From Crotophaga sulcirostris (lineage: Eukaryota > Chordata > Aves > Cuculiformes > Crotophagidae): a DNA stretch of 64,000 bases. The stretch spans positions 3,729,486 through 3,793,485 of the forward strand of contig VYZB01000016.1 in assembly GCA_013397455.1 (NCBI GenBank), in the 5' to 3' direction. Position numbers and translations under genes: made by a program. Shown here one piece after another: positions 51,578 to 64,000 of the stretch. The first letter of the stretch is position 1, and every line of letters starts with the position of its first letter. Below the pieces are notes generated by a model that saw only the letters and a list, made by a program, of their open reading frames with translations, searched no databases and was not told the origin of the DNA.

Positions 51578-54500
51578 AAAAAGCCTATAAAGCCCGTTAT
51601 GGTCCAAGAAGATGACCAAACCTAGAGAAACTTTCAAATTGCTAGCGTAGTGTAAAAGCATGAACAATTATTCCAGAGAATTATTATTTTTGAGGAATTT
51701 TTTCTTTCAATCTGAATGCAATGCATTGTCTTTAATGAAGGAGAAGAAGGAAAGAATTATCTGTTATGGCTCTGAAGTGCTTTCTGAAATTCCAGCATCC
51801 GTAATAGGTAATCAAATTCCCTTCTCTTTAGCTGCGAGCTGCTCGCCTTAGTGATGAATGTCACGTATCTTACAGCCCTGATCCGCCTCTCTGCTAAGTT
51901 CAGTAGTGGTGAAAATTCCAGTGAAACCAACGTGGTTATGCTGATATAAAACTGGATTAATGAATGAGGGAACAAGCTCTAAACCTCAAAATTCCTTATG
52001 TGGCTGTTACTGTTTTTAAAAACATTTTGCAAAAGATATTTGTTGATATTTTAATGGGATTTCCCAAGGTCTTTTGACTTACTACTTTTTTGTTTAGATT
52101 CTCCAAGTGTAGGTCAAAATACCATTCACTTCACTCTCACTGGCATATATGCTATAAATCATTGTGCTTTCACCATATTACGCAATTGCATTTGCTCCTG
52201 AGAATCCTCCACATAGTACAGAAGAAAATATTTTCTAATATATAGCTTATATTAAAGCAATAGGATACAGTATGTCAGATTTCTTAGGAGTAAATTCTGA
52301 TAATGACTTACATAAAAATGAGAGTATCTGTTTATCTTAGCTTTGAATTTTAAAAGTATTGCACTATATCTATAAGTATCTCTGATTGCTTCATAGACAT
52401 TCATCAGGCTGAAATGATTTGCCATGCCTAAATGAGCTTGAACAGTATGAAATTTTAAACATACTGCTGTAAACCCATTCTTTAATTTTACTAAAATAAT
52501 GAAAAGCATATATTACTTTAGTTTACAAAACGTGGAAATGCTAATTCATATGAAGTGTTTATTTTCTACATACGTATTGCACTGCTGTATGTAGTATTAA
52601 AAGCTGTTCCTTTTCTTACATTTTCAGTTTTTCCTTTTTTATTTGTTTTGCAATAAGAATTTCCAAAATGCATGCAATTGTTAAAATTTTACCAAAGTTT
52701 CTGAAAATTATCATATACTTAGGCTTTCTGGTAAAAGAATATTGAATATTGAACATATTAAACATGAGTTAAATAAGAATATTTCTTGTCAAAAAGGAAC
52801 AGTGAAACAACCAGCAATTTAAATATGCAATAGCTATGTCTGTTAGATAAAGGATGGAATTAAAGTACAAAAATTACACAGCAAACAAGAGATCAGCCCC
52901 AACTATTAGTGAGTAAATAGAAAATCTTGGCATAATTAGAGCAAAGTAAACAGAGATGAAAATCCTTTTAAATTACTGTATTATAACAGAGGAAAAGTTT
53001 TTCACCATTATTTACAGAAATCAAGTTATAGCAAACTATTAATTCTGTTGATTTTTTAAATACCTTTTAGGCACCTTTTTGTTATCTGAAATTAAACATT
53101 CAAACTTCTCTTAGTTTTTCTCAGCAATGGAACTTTTCTGTTTAGAAAATACTATGCAGGACCACTGCTGCAATATGAAGGAGCACAATAAATTTGATAT
53201 GACCATTTCCTTTTTACATATTATATTATTTTTCTCTTTTAATGCAATGCATTTTACAAGCAATGTCAGATTGCTTTCGGTTTCCATCCAGATATGTTAT
53301 TGTCACAATCGCCATTCAGTGTATCTCAGCAAACAGCTTCCTTTTTTTTTAAATTAATATAGTTTTATGTTTTTCTCCTTTTTTTTTCTCCAACACTTTT
53401 CTCATTCCTAGAGTGCTCTTCTCCAAAATTGTCTATATGCAGTTACTAGCGTTGAGGTGTAGCTCAATGTAGAATTATTCACATGTATGAGATCCCTGAA
53501 TATCTTTTTTTTTTTTTAATCAATAGACATCTATGGAAAAGTATGCTTCCTGTGGGTTTTGGGGCTCGGTTTCATTTTGTTTTCTAAAAATCATCTAATT
53601 TTTAAACACATAATTTATATGGATTTGCACTGAGAATTACATGATGAACTACCATTTCTACTTTGGGAATTTCTATGAGAACATTCAAGGGGTTTGGCTA
53701 GAAAATTCAATTACCTAGCTGTAGTGACAAGAACACAGAACACTGCATTTGCAAAGATCCCTGTGATTTACAAAAGTAAGAATTCAGTCTGAGATGCTTA
53801 GCCATGCCAATTTTCCTGGCAGATGTATATACTTCTACTGCTTTTAATTGGACACCTTGTGGGACTTGGGATTGATTCTGCATTTATGTAACTAAACTCA
53901 GAGTAAACAAACTGGAAATTTTTTAAGCATAGTGATTGCATTTCTGATATCTAAACATATTTTCTTTTTGTTTTAAATATATAGGTGTCTTTTAAAATAA
54001 ACTTTTTTTTCAGGTAGTAAACATCCAACCTTACATAGTCACTTTCAGACCATGAAGTCTGAAGAGATGTTACAGAAACAAAATTCTGTATTAACATATA
54101 AGGCCACAGTTAATAATTCAGAATAATAACACATTACAGAGTGTATTTGATTCTCAAAACAAATGTATGTGCCAGTTTACCACTGGAGCTCTTTGTCCTG
54201 TGAGATCTTAGTGTGTACTGTACCAGTATTCTATAGCTGAAGATCATATTAATATTAATATTAATGATGAATGGAAGCTGAAATATAGTGACTCTCCTCC
54301 TTTCTCCAGCCCCCCACAAGATAAATCCATTAGTATAGATAGATCAGCATTAATAAACAAGCAGGACAAAATAGCTCTCAATGCAGGGACAGTTTTGCGT
54401 GACCTTTGGTACGATAAGATTGTATTTGGTCATTGTGATGCTCTGAGCTGACCTATGCAGCAATGTTAAATCTGATGTAACCATAGAGAAATATCATTGG

Positions 54501-57500
54501 TGCTTCATGTGCAGCTCCAGTGTTTTGAGCTGCAGAGCACTAGAGGAATGAAGTGTTGAGCTTTTCTGTTTGTGCATCATTCTACTGATTCCAAAAGGAT
54601 TTAATCTAGAGATCTCAAGAGTAAACCTGTAGAAAATCAGTTGGCGGGATCATTAGAGAAAAGAAGTAGTTTATTGCTTTGTATTAAAATTGAGAACTTT
54701 TAATACGTTGTACTATACATAAAGGTAATACTGACTCAGGATTCAACTTTTTTCTGGACATCTACCAGAAGAACTATTTTTAATTGTTAAGGCTTAACAT
54801 AGTCCCAACAGATTTCAGCATGTAATGACTTCCTCATCTCCTGCCCAAGTTTATACTACTAGACACTCAGAAATTGATTGTAGATTAAAAACACTAAAAG
54901 CATTAAACTCTTGATGCATTACAGGTCTGCTAAGAACACTGTTTTCGTGAGTTTTGAGAGCTGCAAAACTTGCAGAATATTTTTTGTGTGTGTCTGTGGT
55001 TGAAAAAAAAAAATCATATGAAGTATCATTGCTTTAATTCAGTTCTAAGATGACACAAATGAAGCTTTAAATATACCTTCCATATCTACTATTTTATAAA
55101 GCTTCTGTTTGGATGCTGCATGTCCAGAGAGAGGAGATGTGAATTATTATAAGTGTCCCAGAAAAGGGACAAAATCATGCTTGCATTTTAGTGTGCGTAT
55201 TGCAGTAGAAATGACCATACTTACAGTGCATTAGTACTTCAAATCACAATTGGTGCTTGTAACTCACAAAGCAATTAACTATTGTAAAAGAACACTGTAA
55301 AAGAGGCAACTCGAATTTTTAAGTGATGTATAAGTAATCTTTGTGCATAGCTGCAGACAGAGTACAGTTTGCATAAAAGCAGGGCTTAGCGTGATCCCCT
55401 GAATCAGGTTTTATATTGCTAGTCTCACTTCCTTCCCAAAATTGTTCCATGTATACAGCTACTCTAGCAATTTTAAATGCATACATTTCTAGCTATGCTC
55501 TTTTGAGCATGTGCTTTTTGTGTACAGCCATCAATAACATTGCATTTGAGGAGCCTGAGAAAGTTACCTGTATCTTTATTCAATACAGTAGCTCAGTTTA
55601 TGACCAACCAGTCTTTGAAAATCCTGCACTCCAGAAAATTCCAGAGTTTTCCAGAAACTGTATTTCCAGTTTCTTCCCAGTCCAAGTCTGTGACTTTTTT
55701 CTTTTCCACAACAGCTGAACACGCCTTTGTTTTTTTTAACTGCCAGAATCCCTCCCTGTCCCCCACATTAATATTTTTGGTTGATGTGGGGAAGTGTGGA
55801 CATAGTTTTACTCCAGATTGCAGAGAAACTGTAAACTATAACTTTCCAGGGAAGGGGGGAAATCCTGCTGTATTTGTAACTATGACTATGCCACTACGTA
55901 ATATAGGTGGGCTCTGAAGAAATTTCCCTGCATATATTTTCCCTCTTATGCATTATTAATACTGCTTTTTAGTTCCAATATAGCCTCTCCTCTTTTTTTT
56001 TTTCCTTTTGCCAATATTTCTATTTACTTTAGTATCTGGATTCTAGCTAGCTACTTTGGCTGGCTGATAGAGACTGCTGTTTGGAAACTCATTGTCTCCC
56101 CAGGATACGTGACTGTTCCTGAAGCATCATCTCTACTGTAGGAGGAAAGTCACTGCCATTCCTTGGATTGAGTCAGCAAGAGCTGTAAATATTTTTCAAC
56201 TGAAAATATTTTTTTTTCTATATCATTAAGGGCTAAAATGGATCTAGATTACAAAAGACAAATACAGATCAGCAGGAAAGAAGTGAAATGTCATTAACAT
56301 TTATAAAGTGAGACTCAGATATAATTTGTGTATTCTGTATCCCTTTTCATTACATTCAATCATCTGCTGAAAAACTTAGGCATGCTCTAGAGGTAAATGT
56401 ATAGCTCAAACCACAGACTCACTTTGTTAATTTTAAGGCATTTCAAATTAAAATTATTTTAATTTAAGAAACACTGCATCAAGAGAACTTCTGAGTATTT
56501 CTCTCTGGACTGTTTCTTCTATCTGAAATCTACTCACTCTTATGATCAACAGAAAAATTACCAGCAAACCAGTAAGTTGCATCTAGATAGTGTTTTGCGA
56601 GTCATATGGCAGGAATGTGAATGCAAAGATCCATCTGGATGCCTTGAGAAAGGCCATCATTCACAAAATGTCCTGTAATGTATATTTGCCCCAAACATTG
56701 CTGAGTGCTGAATGATAGTATTAGAAGTTACCTTAGTAAGTTTAAGGCTTGAAATATTTAAAGTAAGTACTGACAAAAAGAGAAAAAGTGGGAAACTAGA
56801 AATAGTCACGAGAGGAGCACACTTGAATTCTGATCTCATATCATTTGTCTGATTGTTATTTCCTTGAGTATACAGTAGCTAGAGCCTCTGCTCAACCATA
56901 TATTTATGCTTAACAACGTTCTTGTGCTAAGGAATTCAACAGCTGAAAATTAAAAATACAATTATAAAGAAGAGAGTGGAGGTTGCTATCATACGTGTTA
57001 GTCAGCTGGAAGAGAGCTCTTGGCTCTCTTAGCTGAACAGACGTCTCCCACCGCCTATGTCCAGCCTCCCAAATGCTTTAGAAGAAAGCCTCCTGCTTCC
57101 AGATAATGGCTTCTGATCACTCTTTCTTTGCCTAACCCATATTACTAACACCTTCATGTCACTCTGAAAACACTCTTCCTCTTGAAGCTGATTCCTTGAT
57201 GTTACAGACTTCATAAGCATTATACAAGTAGCAATGTAATTATATAGAAGTACAGTGTTAGCTGACTACTTTGTAATCTTCATTAAAAGGAAAATATGAA
57301 AAATGTTATTAGGTTTTATAACTTTTTTTTCTCATCCCTATCCTAATTCCTCATTCTGCAAAACACACATCCATTTCTGCTTCTTGCATTATTTCTGTTA
57401 GTAATTACAGCAATTTAGTGTCTTTCAAGCAGAGAAAGCAAGTTGTCTTTTGAGCAATAGCACACCATAGGTTATTTGAATTAGGGTGTTTCAATAATAG

Positions 57501-59526
57501 TACAGCTGTTCCACCAAGATGAAGTATGTCACCTTGGTAACATGCTTAGTTTCCGTCAGCCTTAGATCCTTTATTCATTCCTGAACCCAGTTTCAGCTGT
57601 TTTTTTAATACAACCCACTGTGGCACAAGACCAGCTGTTTCTCCACTCATTTAAGTAAAAACCGTGTTTCTCCTCATGCCTGAATTTTTTTATTTTCTTG
57701 TCATACCTAAATTAAATCATGGAGGTACCACAGTGGCCATATTTGAAAAGGATTCGTACTTCAAGAATTATTCTCTTTTTCAAACCCATACATTTCAATG
57801 GTGTTTCTGATCTATGAAGTCTAATAGGGGCCTTTTTAGTTCAGTAGGAACTTCTAGTATTTTTCTCATGGTGCATACTCATCTAAAAATTGCTTCAGTC
57901 TTTTCGATACTGCAAGGAAAAGACATTGCAGAGGAATCAGCAAAATATGTGTGTCTATCACTTTTGTAACTTTTATTTTAAAAGTGTAGAAATGATATAC
58001 AGAATATACTTTTTAAATATCAGTTTTGTCCAGAGAACGCTGTACATTGATCAGAAATTTAAAAGTCATCTCTGCATCAGTGAGAAATGGATCAAAACTT
58101 TTTTAAAAGTGAATTGGCAATTTTTAATCTAACCTCTGCTCTTTAAATAAATACTTTTCCAATCAATCTTTTTATGTAAGAACTTTTAATTTTTTTGGTA
58201 AAAATACTGAAAGCATTTATATTCCAGATGCTTATTATGAATACAAGGATATATAAGACCAAAACACTGTTTGGGTATGAGTAGGATTTCTGTATGTAAA
58301 AAGTTAGATATCTTCTTTAATGAACATGTATCTAGAGTACAGTAATATGGTATTTCTTCACTTGGAAATTAACATGGAGGACCATGGCATAAAAAGAGAC
58401 TTAATAAAAAGAAAGAATGTCATGAAATTTTTCTTGTTGTATAATGATATGGAGCTAATACCAAAACAGTTCAACCAGAGTGTTGCACTTTCATGAAGCT
58501 ACAGAAACATGTGGGACCTACTAAATCCATGTTCTCATGTTTAACTGTGGGGATTAGATGTTATTGTAAAGATATCACCAAAGAGTTTTGACTCTCCTTT
58601 TACAGTATTCTGAAGGAAAGGGTAGAAAATACAAATTGGTAAAAAAACCCTGTTCTGATAATTTTGTATAATAGGGAAAATCCAATGCTTATTTCTAACA
58701 TCAGTTAAGAGTGACATTTTTACTTGACAACTATCGATTTTTTATAAGTAAAGATTAAAACTGCCTATGCTAAAAGGTCCTGTTCAGATTGGCATCTTTG
58801 TGTGAGAAAAGTATTTCACACTCCATGCATATTGTTTTCAGATTCTGAGAGATAACACGAGCTCCGAAATATGACTCTTTGCATATAACCTACAAATACA
58901 CTAAAAGTATATTTTTTTTGAAAAAAAAAAGCAATTATAAACAAATGACTGAAAGGTTATAACAAAAAAAGTAGTAATACCAGAAAGACAATATATCAGG
59001 CATCCTTAAATTTTAACAGTTTAACAGGGGACAAAAATGAAAATCTAGTTTTGGTGCCCGCACTTTTGCATGCTTTGATTTGCATCATGATTTGCATTTG
59101 AGGCATACACACAATAATGACTGATTATTTAGTCTTCTTTTTATTTAAAAATTGCATTTATTCATAATGTACTAAAGGGCTTTTGACCAGTATAATACAA
59201 TTAATCTTAGGGATGTACATTGAATCAATGTTCTTATCTTCAATCTTAAAATCATGAAGTGTATGAATAATTATCTTACTGAAAAATTGTTTATTTTTAC
59301 ATAATTATACAATGTTTCCAGTGGTTACTAAATGCTTAAAATTGGATAACTTCTGGAAATGTCTCTATTAACATGAAGTAAGCTTCTACATTGGTAAAAG
59401 TGATAGCAATCACATTTATCATGAAAAACTCAGACAAAATAAATTGTTCGGGGTATGGAATATCATCGGTAACTGAATCAAGGTCTCCTAAATCCTAAAA
59501 CTTATATTACAAATCTCCATTCCTTT
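51578..59526. other. Long AT-rich non-coding stretch
   Basis: About 8 kb with no recognisable gene or young repeat. It contains (ATATTA)3 at 54246-54263, several T-runs (53507-53518, 55992-56001) and a compact hairpin at 57003-57035. Open frames of up to 125 codons (for example plus 55540-55917) have no recognisable product. Confidence 0.6.
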
Positions 59527-59552
59527 AAAATAAATAAATAAAGAGAGAGAGA
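59527..59552 (+). repeat. Compound (AAAT)n-(GA)n microsatellite
   Basis: Three AAAT units run directly into five GA units. Confidence 0.88.
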
Positions 59553-61092
59553 CAAATTATAAAAAATTCCCTGCATTGGTTTACAGATTTTAAGAATGTG
59601 TCCCCTAGGACTTGGCAAACAAATTTAAAGATTAAAATCTCCTGGAAGAAAGTATCCTTTGTAACCTTTTTTTTTCCTTTTTAAATTCATACTCAGTTTG
59701 GGGGTTTCTTTTGTTTCACTTGTATTACAAAGCATTGATTACACTATTTTACAATGGGCAACCAAATTAAAAAGTGTAAAAGCATTAAAACAGTCTATGT
59801 TCTTACTCAAAGTAGCAAAATCAGTAAGTCAGTCAGGCCAAGAGTTCTTTAAAAACTGTGGGGGTTTATTTTATTTTGGGATTGGAGGTTTTTTCTCTCC
59901 CCCCCAAAAAATTAGTTCTATGCAATATCAGAGTAATAAATACAATTTTAACTACTGAGAACACATCTCAAGTAACTCATCTAGACCTAGAAAGTTTTCG
60001 AAAAGTAAGCTGCTTTCAATTCCTTCCCTGTGAGTTGCTAGCTCTTCTGGGTGAATCATCTAAATCCTAATATTTCCAAACTTTTTAAAAATAAACAAAA
60101 TCACTAGAATGACATTTAACTGTGATGCACAACTTATGTGAGTTTCTCAGTGACACATTTAGAATTAACCACACAGCAAGGGCATGAAGTTTGTGTGATA
60201 GGGCAGTACTGGAAGTGCTATCTGCACCTATCTGCAATCCATTCTTTTGGTGCTACCAAGGTGAGCTAAACACTCTTCTTTTTTTCAATTTGGGTGAGTC
60301 TTTTACCTACTTTGCATTTTGGTTGGCTCCTCAGTGAAATAAAGATAGTAATACTCTAGCTGCTTAAAGCTTATTTTCTCAAACAACTGCAAAATGGGCT
60401 TCACTATACCTAATAATAGTACTGGTAATAAACCTAAAGAAGAGAATGTTGTAACATGAAAGCTGCTAATTTTGATTTTATTTGTCTTGAATGATAAAGG
60501 GTGTTAAGTGTACACAGTAGTTCAGCAGTGACTGCTGCTGAATCTGTATTTATGATGATTCTTCTTGAAAAATAAGTAATGGGGAAAAGTCTTTGTACAT
60601 ATTTGAATCTATGTATTACAATAGAAGCACAAATAATTGTTCAGCTCAGTTGAAGACTTAATTGTAATCACTTAGCCTTGGATGTGCATCTTAAACCTTA
60701 AGGAAACTTCCAGGGACATAATCTCTTTTGCACATACACTAAGCACAGTTGTAAAACCCCTAGCCACACTTGTCTGAGAATCATGGCTACTTTTGTGGTG
60801 TTGGCTCAACATTTTCCTCATCATTATAATGTTAGATAAGTGATGATAAGAAAAAGTGCTTGAAATTCATAGCAACTGATCCAATTTGATCGTGATGAGA
60901 TGCATTCTACTGTATTTTATATTTAAGTGTGAAATTAATTTTTAGAGAATAATTGTTAAGCCACAAAAATTAAAGTTTCTACTGTGAATACTGATACAGC
61001 TTTAATCATAATAGGTTAAATGAAGCACTTGTGAAAAATAAAGCAAAAGAGTTCACGAATTCCTATTTGAGCTATGCTATGCCCAGGATAAA
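59553..61092. other. AT-rich non-coding stretch
   Basis: No recognised gene or repeat. A C-run follows CTCT at about 59896-59904. Confidence 0.6.
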
Positions 61093-61145
61093 GAGATGGA
61101 TGGGTAGACAGACAGATAGGTGGCTAAGTAGATATCATAGATATC
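61093..61145 (+). repeat. Degenerate GATA/GACA tetranucleotide repeat
   Basis: GATGGATGGGTAGACAGACA followed by GATAGG and two TAGATATCA units. An interrupted tetranucleotide satellite of the type common in vertebrates. Confidence 0.65.
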
Positions 61146-61379
61146 AGACATGATAATGTACAACTGCATAGAGCAATGGAATGTATGATATCAAATTAAA
61201 TACATGTGTTAATGAAGTAGGGAAATCGTATACATTTGACAATTGTTCATTTTTCATTCACATGAATGTGTAAATACACAGAATAATAGTACCTGACAAA
61301 GAGCTAAGAGGAGGGTTAACATCCAGTGTGAGGTGGAGTGTTTAATGGATGAACTTAAAAGCAGATAACAATATAGCAT

Positions 61380-61740
61380 CCCATGTATACTTTCATAATT
61401 GCGCGTTCCTCCAGAGATAATGGATATCATTATCAGCGGCGCCTGTCCTAAGAAACTTGGCAAGGTTATGATTGTTTGTTACAGCTTTGGTTATATTAAC
61501 ATACACATTAATATTTATAAATATTTGATGTCATGTTAATTTTTCATATACGATGATTTATGTAATGCTGCTGTGCCCTGTTAGAGGGCATTTGCAGCGT
61601 GCTTCAGAAAAGAGGAGAATTGATGCATGTTCTTTAAGAGGACTTACCCGTGTATTACAGTGCTCACAGTGCATTATTCTGGAGAACAGTGATTTAAAGA
61701 TAAATTATCTGAATTGCAGATACACTCCATTAACATTTTA
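61380..61740. promoter_or_regulatory. Candidate conserved non-coding element
   Basis: CpGs persist in GCGCGTTCC, CAGCGGCGCC, TACGATG, GCAGCGTGC and ACCCGTG. The block also has a perfect 16-nt palindrome AATATTTATAAATATT (61510-61525) with fork-head-like cores, and ATTA motifs. The plus frame 61553-61741 is open but unrecognisable. No transposon similarity is seen. Retained CpGs and motif density suggest constraint; this is inference only. Confidence 0.3.
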
Positions 61741-62344
61741 AATAAAACATAAAGGAAAGACCACTCTAAAAATGCAATAATAATATTAACATGGGTTTTT
61801 TTCCCTATTTTTTTGGAAAAAAATAGCCTTATACTCTTTGGTTTGATCTACATTCCTAGGCCTTTTTTTATTCTGGGTAAAATTAATAATTACTTTCATG
61901 ATCTATTTGTGGAAATTTTGAGGGGAAATACTGCAACAACTTTCCAAGTAGTTATTGAGGAATTAATAATTATGTATATATTTAAATGTGTATACCCTTT
62001 GATGAGGGAGGAAGATAGCTTACTATAAATCCAACCATAAAGAAACAAACATTTTAGCTCTGTGTCGAATCTTAACTATGAGATAAGAAGTGGCAGAGAT
62101 TTAAATAACTATCTCATTCAATGTCACTTTTTCTTACTAGTAACTGGAAGAGAAATCACAAATCATTGAGCTTGTGAATTAGCACATATGCAAATAAATA
62201 CAGTGCAAGGATAATATATGTGAAAATGTAGTTGTGATTATTTGTCAAGTGTACTTTAATTTGAATTGTTTGTAACACTTCATATTTGTAAAACAAAATT
62301 TATAGGATATTTTGCAAAACAATAAAATTTGTATAACAGGACAT
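61741..62344. other. AT-rich non-coding stretch
   Basis: Nothing recognised. The octamer ATGCAAAT occurs near 62188, as often expected in AT-rich DNA. Confidence 0.55.
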
Positions 62345-63483
62345 TGAGTATCCCACAGTTGTCATGTATCTGGACTTCTCTAAGACCTTTGACATGGTCC
62401 TCCACAACATCCTTCTAAACTTGAGATATACGGATTTGATAGATGGACTATTCAGTAGATAAGAAATTGGTTAGATGGTTGCACCCAGGGGGTGGTGGTC
62501 AATGGTTCAATGTCCAAATAGAGATCAGTGATGAACAGCGTCCCTCAAGGGTCTGTTCTGGGACTGGTATTGTTTAATATCTTCATCAATTACATAGGCA
62601 ATGGGATTGAGTACACCCTCAGAAAGTTTGCGGGTGACACCAAGCTGAGGGACGTGATGCCATACAGAGGGACCTTCACGAGCTGGAGAAGTGGGCTTGT
62701 GAAAACCTCATGAGATTCAAGAAGGCGAAGCGCAAGGTCCTGCACCTGGGTCAGGGCAACCCTCTGTGTCAATACAGGTTGGGGGGGTGAAGAGCTTGAG
62801 AGCAGCCCTGCGGAGAAGGACCTGGGGGTCCTGGTGGATGAGAAACTGGACGTGAACCAGCAATGTGTGCTTGCAGCCCAGAAAGCCAACAGTATCCCGG
62901 GCTGCATCAAAAGAGGCGTGACCAGCGGGTCGAGGGAGCTGATTCTGCCCCTCTGCTGTGCTCTGATGAGACCACACATGGAATATTATGTCTGGCCCTG
63001 GAGCCCTCAGCATAGGAAAGACATGGACCTCTTGGAGAGGGTCCAGAGGAGGACCACTAAAATAATCAAAGGCCTGGAACATCACCACTATGAGGAAAGG
63101 TTTAGCAAGCTGGGGTTGTTCAGCTTGGAGAAGACTCCAAAGAGACCTTGTTGCAGTCTTCCAATATTTAAAAGGGGCTTATAAGAAAGATGGGAAAAAA
63201 CTTTTAATCAGGGTCTGTAGCAATAGGACAAGGGATAATGGTTTTAAACTAAAAGAGGAGAAGTTTAGACCAGATATGAGGAAGAAATTTTTTATGGTGA
63301 AACACTGGAACAGGTTGCCCAGAGAGGCGGTAGATGTCCCATCTCTGGAAACACTCAAGGTCAGGTTGGAGGGGACTCTGAGCAGCCTGACCTAGTTGAA
63401 GATGTCCCTACTCACTACAGGGGGTTTGGACTAGGTGACCTGTAAAGGTCCCTTCCAACCCACCCATTCTATGATTCAATGAT
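62345..63483 (+). mobile_element. CR1 LINE, 5'-truncated, 3' end complete
   Basis: This element comprises the C-terminal part of the ORF2 reverse transcriptase and the short CR1 3' UTR. The UTR contains GGTTTGGACTAGGTGACCTG, AAGGTCCCTTCCAACC and ends in two tail units, ATTCTATG and ATTCAATG, then AT. No poly(A) and no target duplication are visible, as is usual for CR1. The 5' break falls just before the YLDFSK block (about 62345), so more than half of a full-length element (about 4.5 kb) is missing. Divergence is moderate, so the insertion is older than the most recent CR1 burst but far younger than the relic at 21.8-22.1 kb. Confidence 0.96.
62357..63396 (+). pseudogene. CR1 ORF2 (reverse transcriptase) remnant, broken
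   Basis: The C-terminal third of the CR1 ORF2 protein, which reverse-transcribes the element's RNA at the target site. Blocks in order: MYLDFSKTFD (from 62369), [17 protein letters not shown] (from about 62540), the catalytic region KFAGDTKL (62624-62647), [16 protein letters not shown] (from about 62648 in another frame), [18 protein letters not shown] (from 62837), [16 protein letters not shown], then [11 protein letters not shown] and KHWNRLPREAVDVPS up to a stop at about 63393. The catalytic FADD is FAGD: the first aspartate is replaced by glycine. There is a stop after LIDGLFSR (about 62460) and at least three frame changes (near 62520, 62650 and 62790, plus one near 63130-63180). It cannot encode a working enzyme. 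Confidence 0.93.
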
Positions 63484-64000
63484 CTCACCGCAGCACATTG
63501 CCTGCTAAATCTTTGAGAAACGGACAAGATCACTTTCTGTGCATTCCCACAGACTTGCAAGTTAAACTGATTTTAGTGCAGCAGTATCACATAATGTATT
63601 TATTTATACATCCACTCTTCTGCAAAAAGACACACTATTAATCCATTTATTTTGCTTTTTTATACTTGCATCATGGAGAACAACATAAAGACTGAGCAAA
63701 TTGGTAGAAAAGCCATAAATTACAAATCTGGATCTTTCAAAAAGTGGATATGGTAAATGAATTAAGTTTATGGAGAAATAATTGTGACCTAAAATATTCC
63801 TTTATAGATAAAATACTTTAAATCTCTTACATCTAAAAAGTAGGGGTTTTAACGCAAATGGCACTGGTCATTTTAGTTGCCTGTCAGCTTCTAACGGTTG
63901 GGAAGTGGATTGGAACCAACAATAATGTTTGATATCTTGTGGTCAGCAACTGACCAAAGAACAGCCTGTAGCACTACTGTAAAGGACTGTTTGCCAGGGG
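63484..64000. other. AT-rich non-coding stretch to the right edge
   Basis: Unique-looking sequence after the CR1 tail. No gene or repeat recognised. Confidence 0.6.

Noticed and set aside
55416..55917. Two overlapping plus-strand open frames (100 and 125 codons)
   Set aside because: Different frames over the same DNA, with no recognised domain and no convincing splice or promoter context.
1..64000. CRISPR arrays, tRNA or rRNA genes, bacterial operons, intact viral genes
   Set aside because: None was seen by eye on either strand. The sequence is eukaryotic with avian retroelements. A covariance-model scan would be needed to exclude a diverged small RNA.

Overview
The window is vertebrate, almost certainly bird, nuclear DNA. 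It is AT-rich (roughly 36% GC by eye) and CpG-poor. It carries several chicken-repeat-1 (CR1) LINE copies with the typical avian 3' end (CCTTCCAACC followed by ATTCTATGAT-like tail units) and one avian endogenous-retrovirus solo LTR. I recall that LTR type from neoavian genomes, so a neoavian bird is more likely than a galliform, but this is from memory. There are no bacterial-style genes, operons, CRISPR arrays, rRNAs or recognisable tRNAs.

Layout. 1-360 is a GC-richer block of unknown nature, with an open frame running off the left edge. 361-21700 is mostly unique AT-rich DNA with a 26-bp tandem duplication (6731-6782), a few minus-strand exon-like open stretches (8.9-19.8 kb) and an AT-rich palindrome (16.9 kb). 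21770-22070 holds an eroded reverse-transcriptase fragment of a very old CR1-clade LINE on the minus strand. 31162-31670 is the solo LTR. 34219-34740 combines a pyrimidine tract with a CpG- and TAAT-bearing block that looks like a conserved non-coding element. Short CR1 3' ends lie at 37600-37760 (+), 46480-46590 (-) and 51510-51577 (-). A 43-bp motif is present twice, at 41029 and 42422. The right end (62345-63483) is a 1.1-kb 5'-truncated CR1 whose ORF2 is broken by frameshifts and stops and has a mutated catalytic motif.

I could not identify a single intact cellular protein-coding gene. The 60-144 codon open frames scattered through the window are about what such sequence gives by chance. 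The likeliest reading is an intergenic gene desert or the interior of very long introns, possibly with a few regulatory elements. Nothing here amounts to a convincing new biological system. The most checkable items are the ancient LINE relic, the 43-bp dispersed duplicate, the CpG-retaining candidate regulatory blocks and the minus-strand exon-like stretches.
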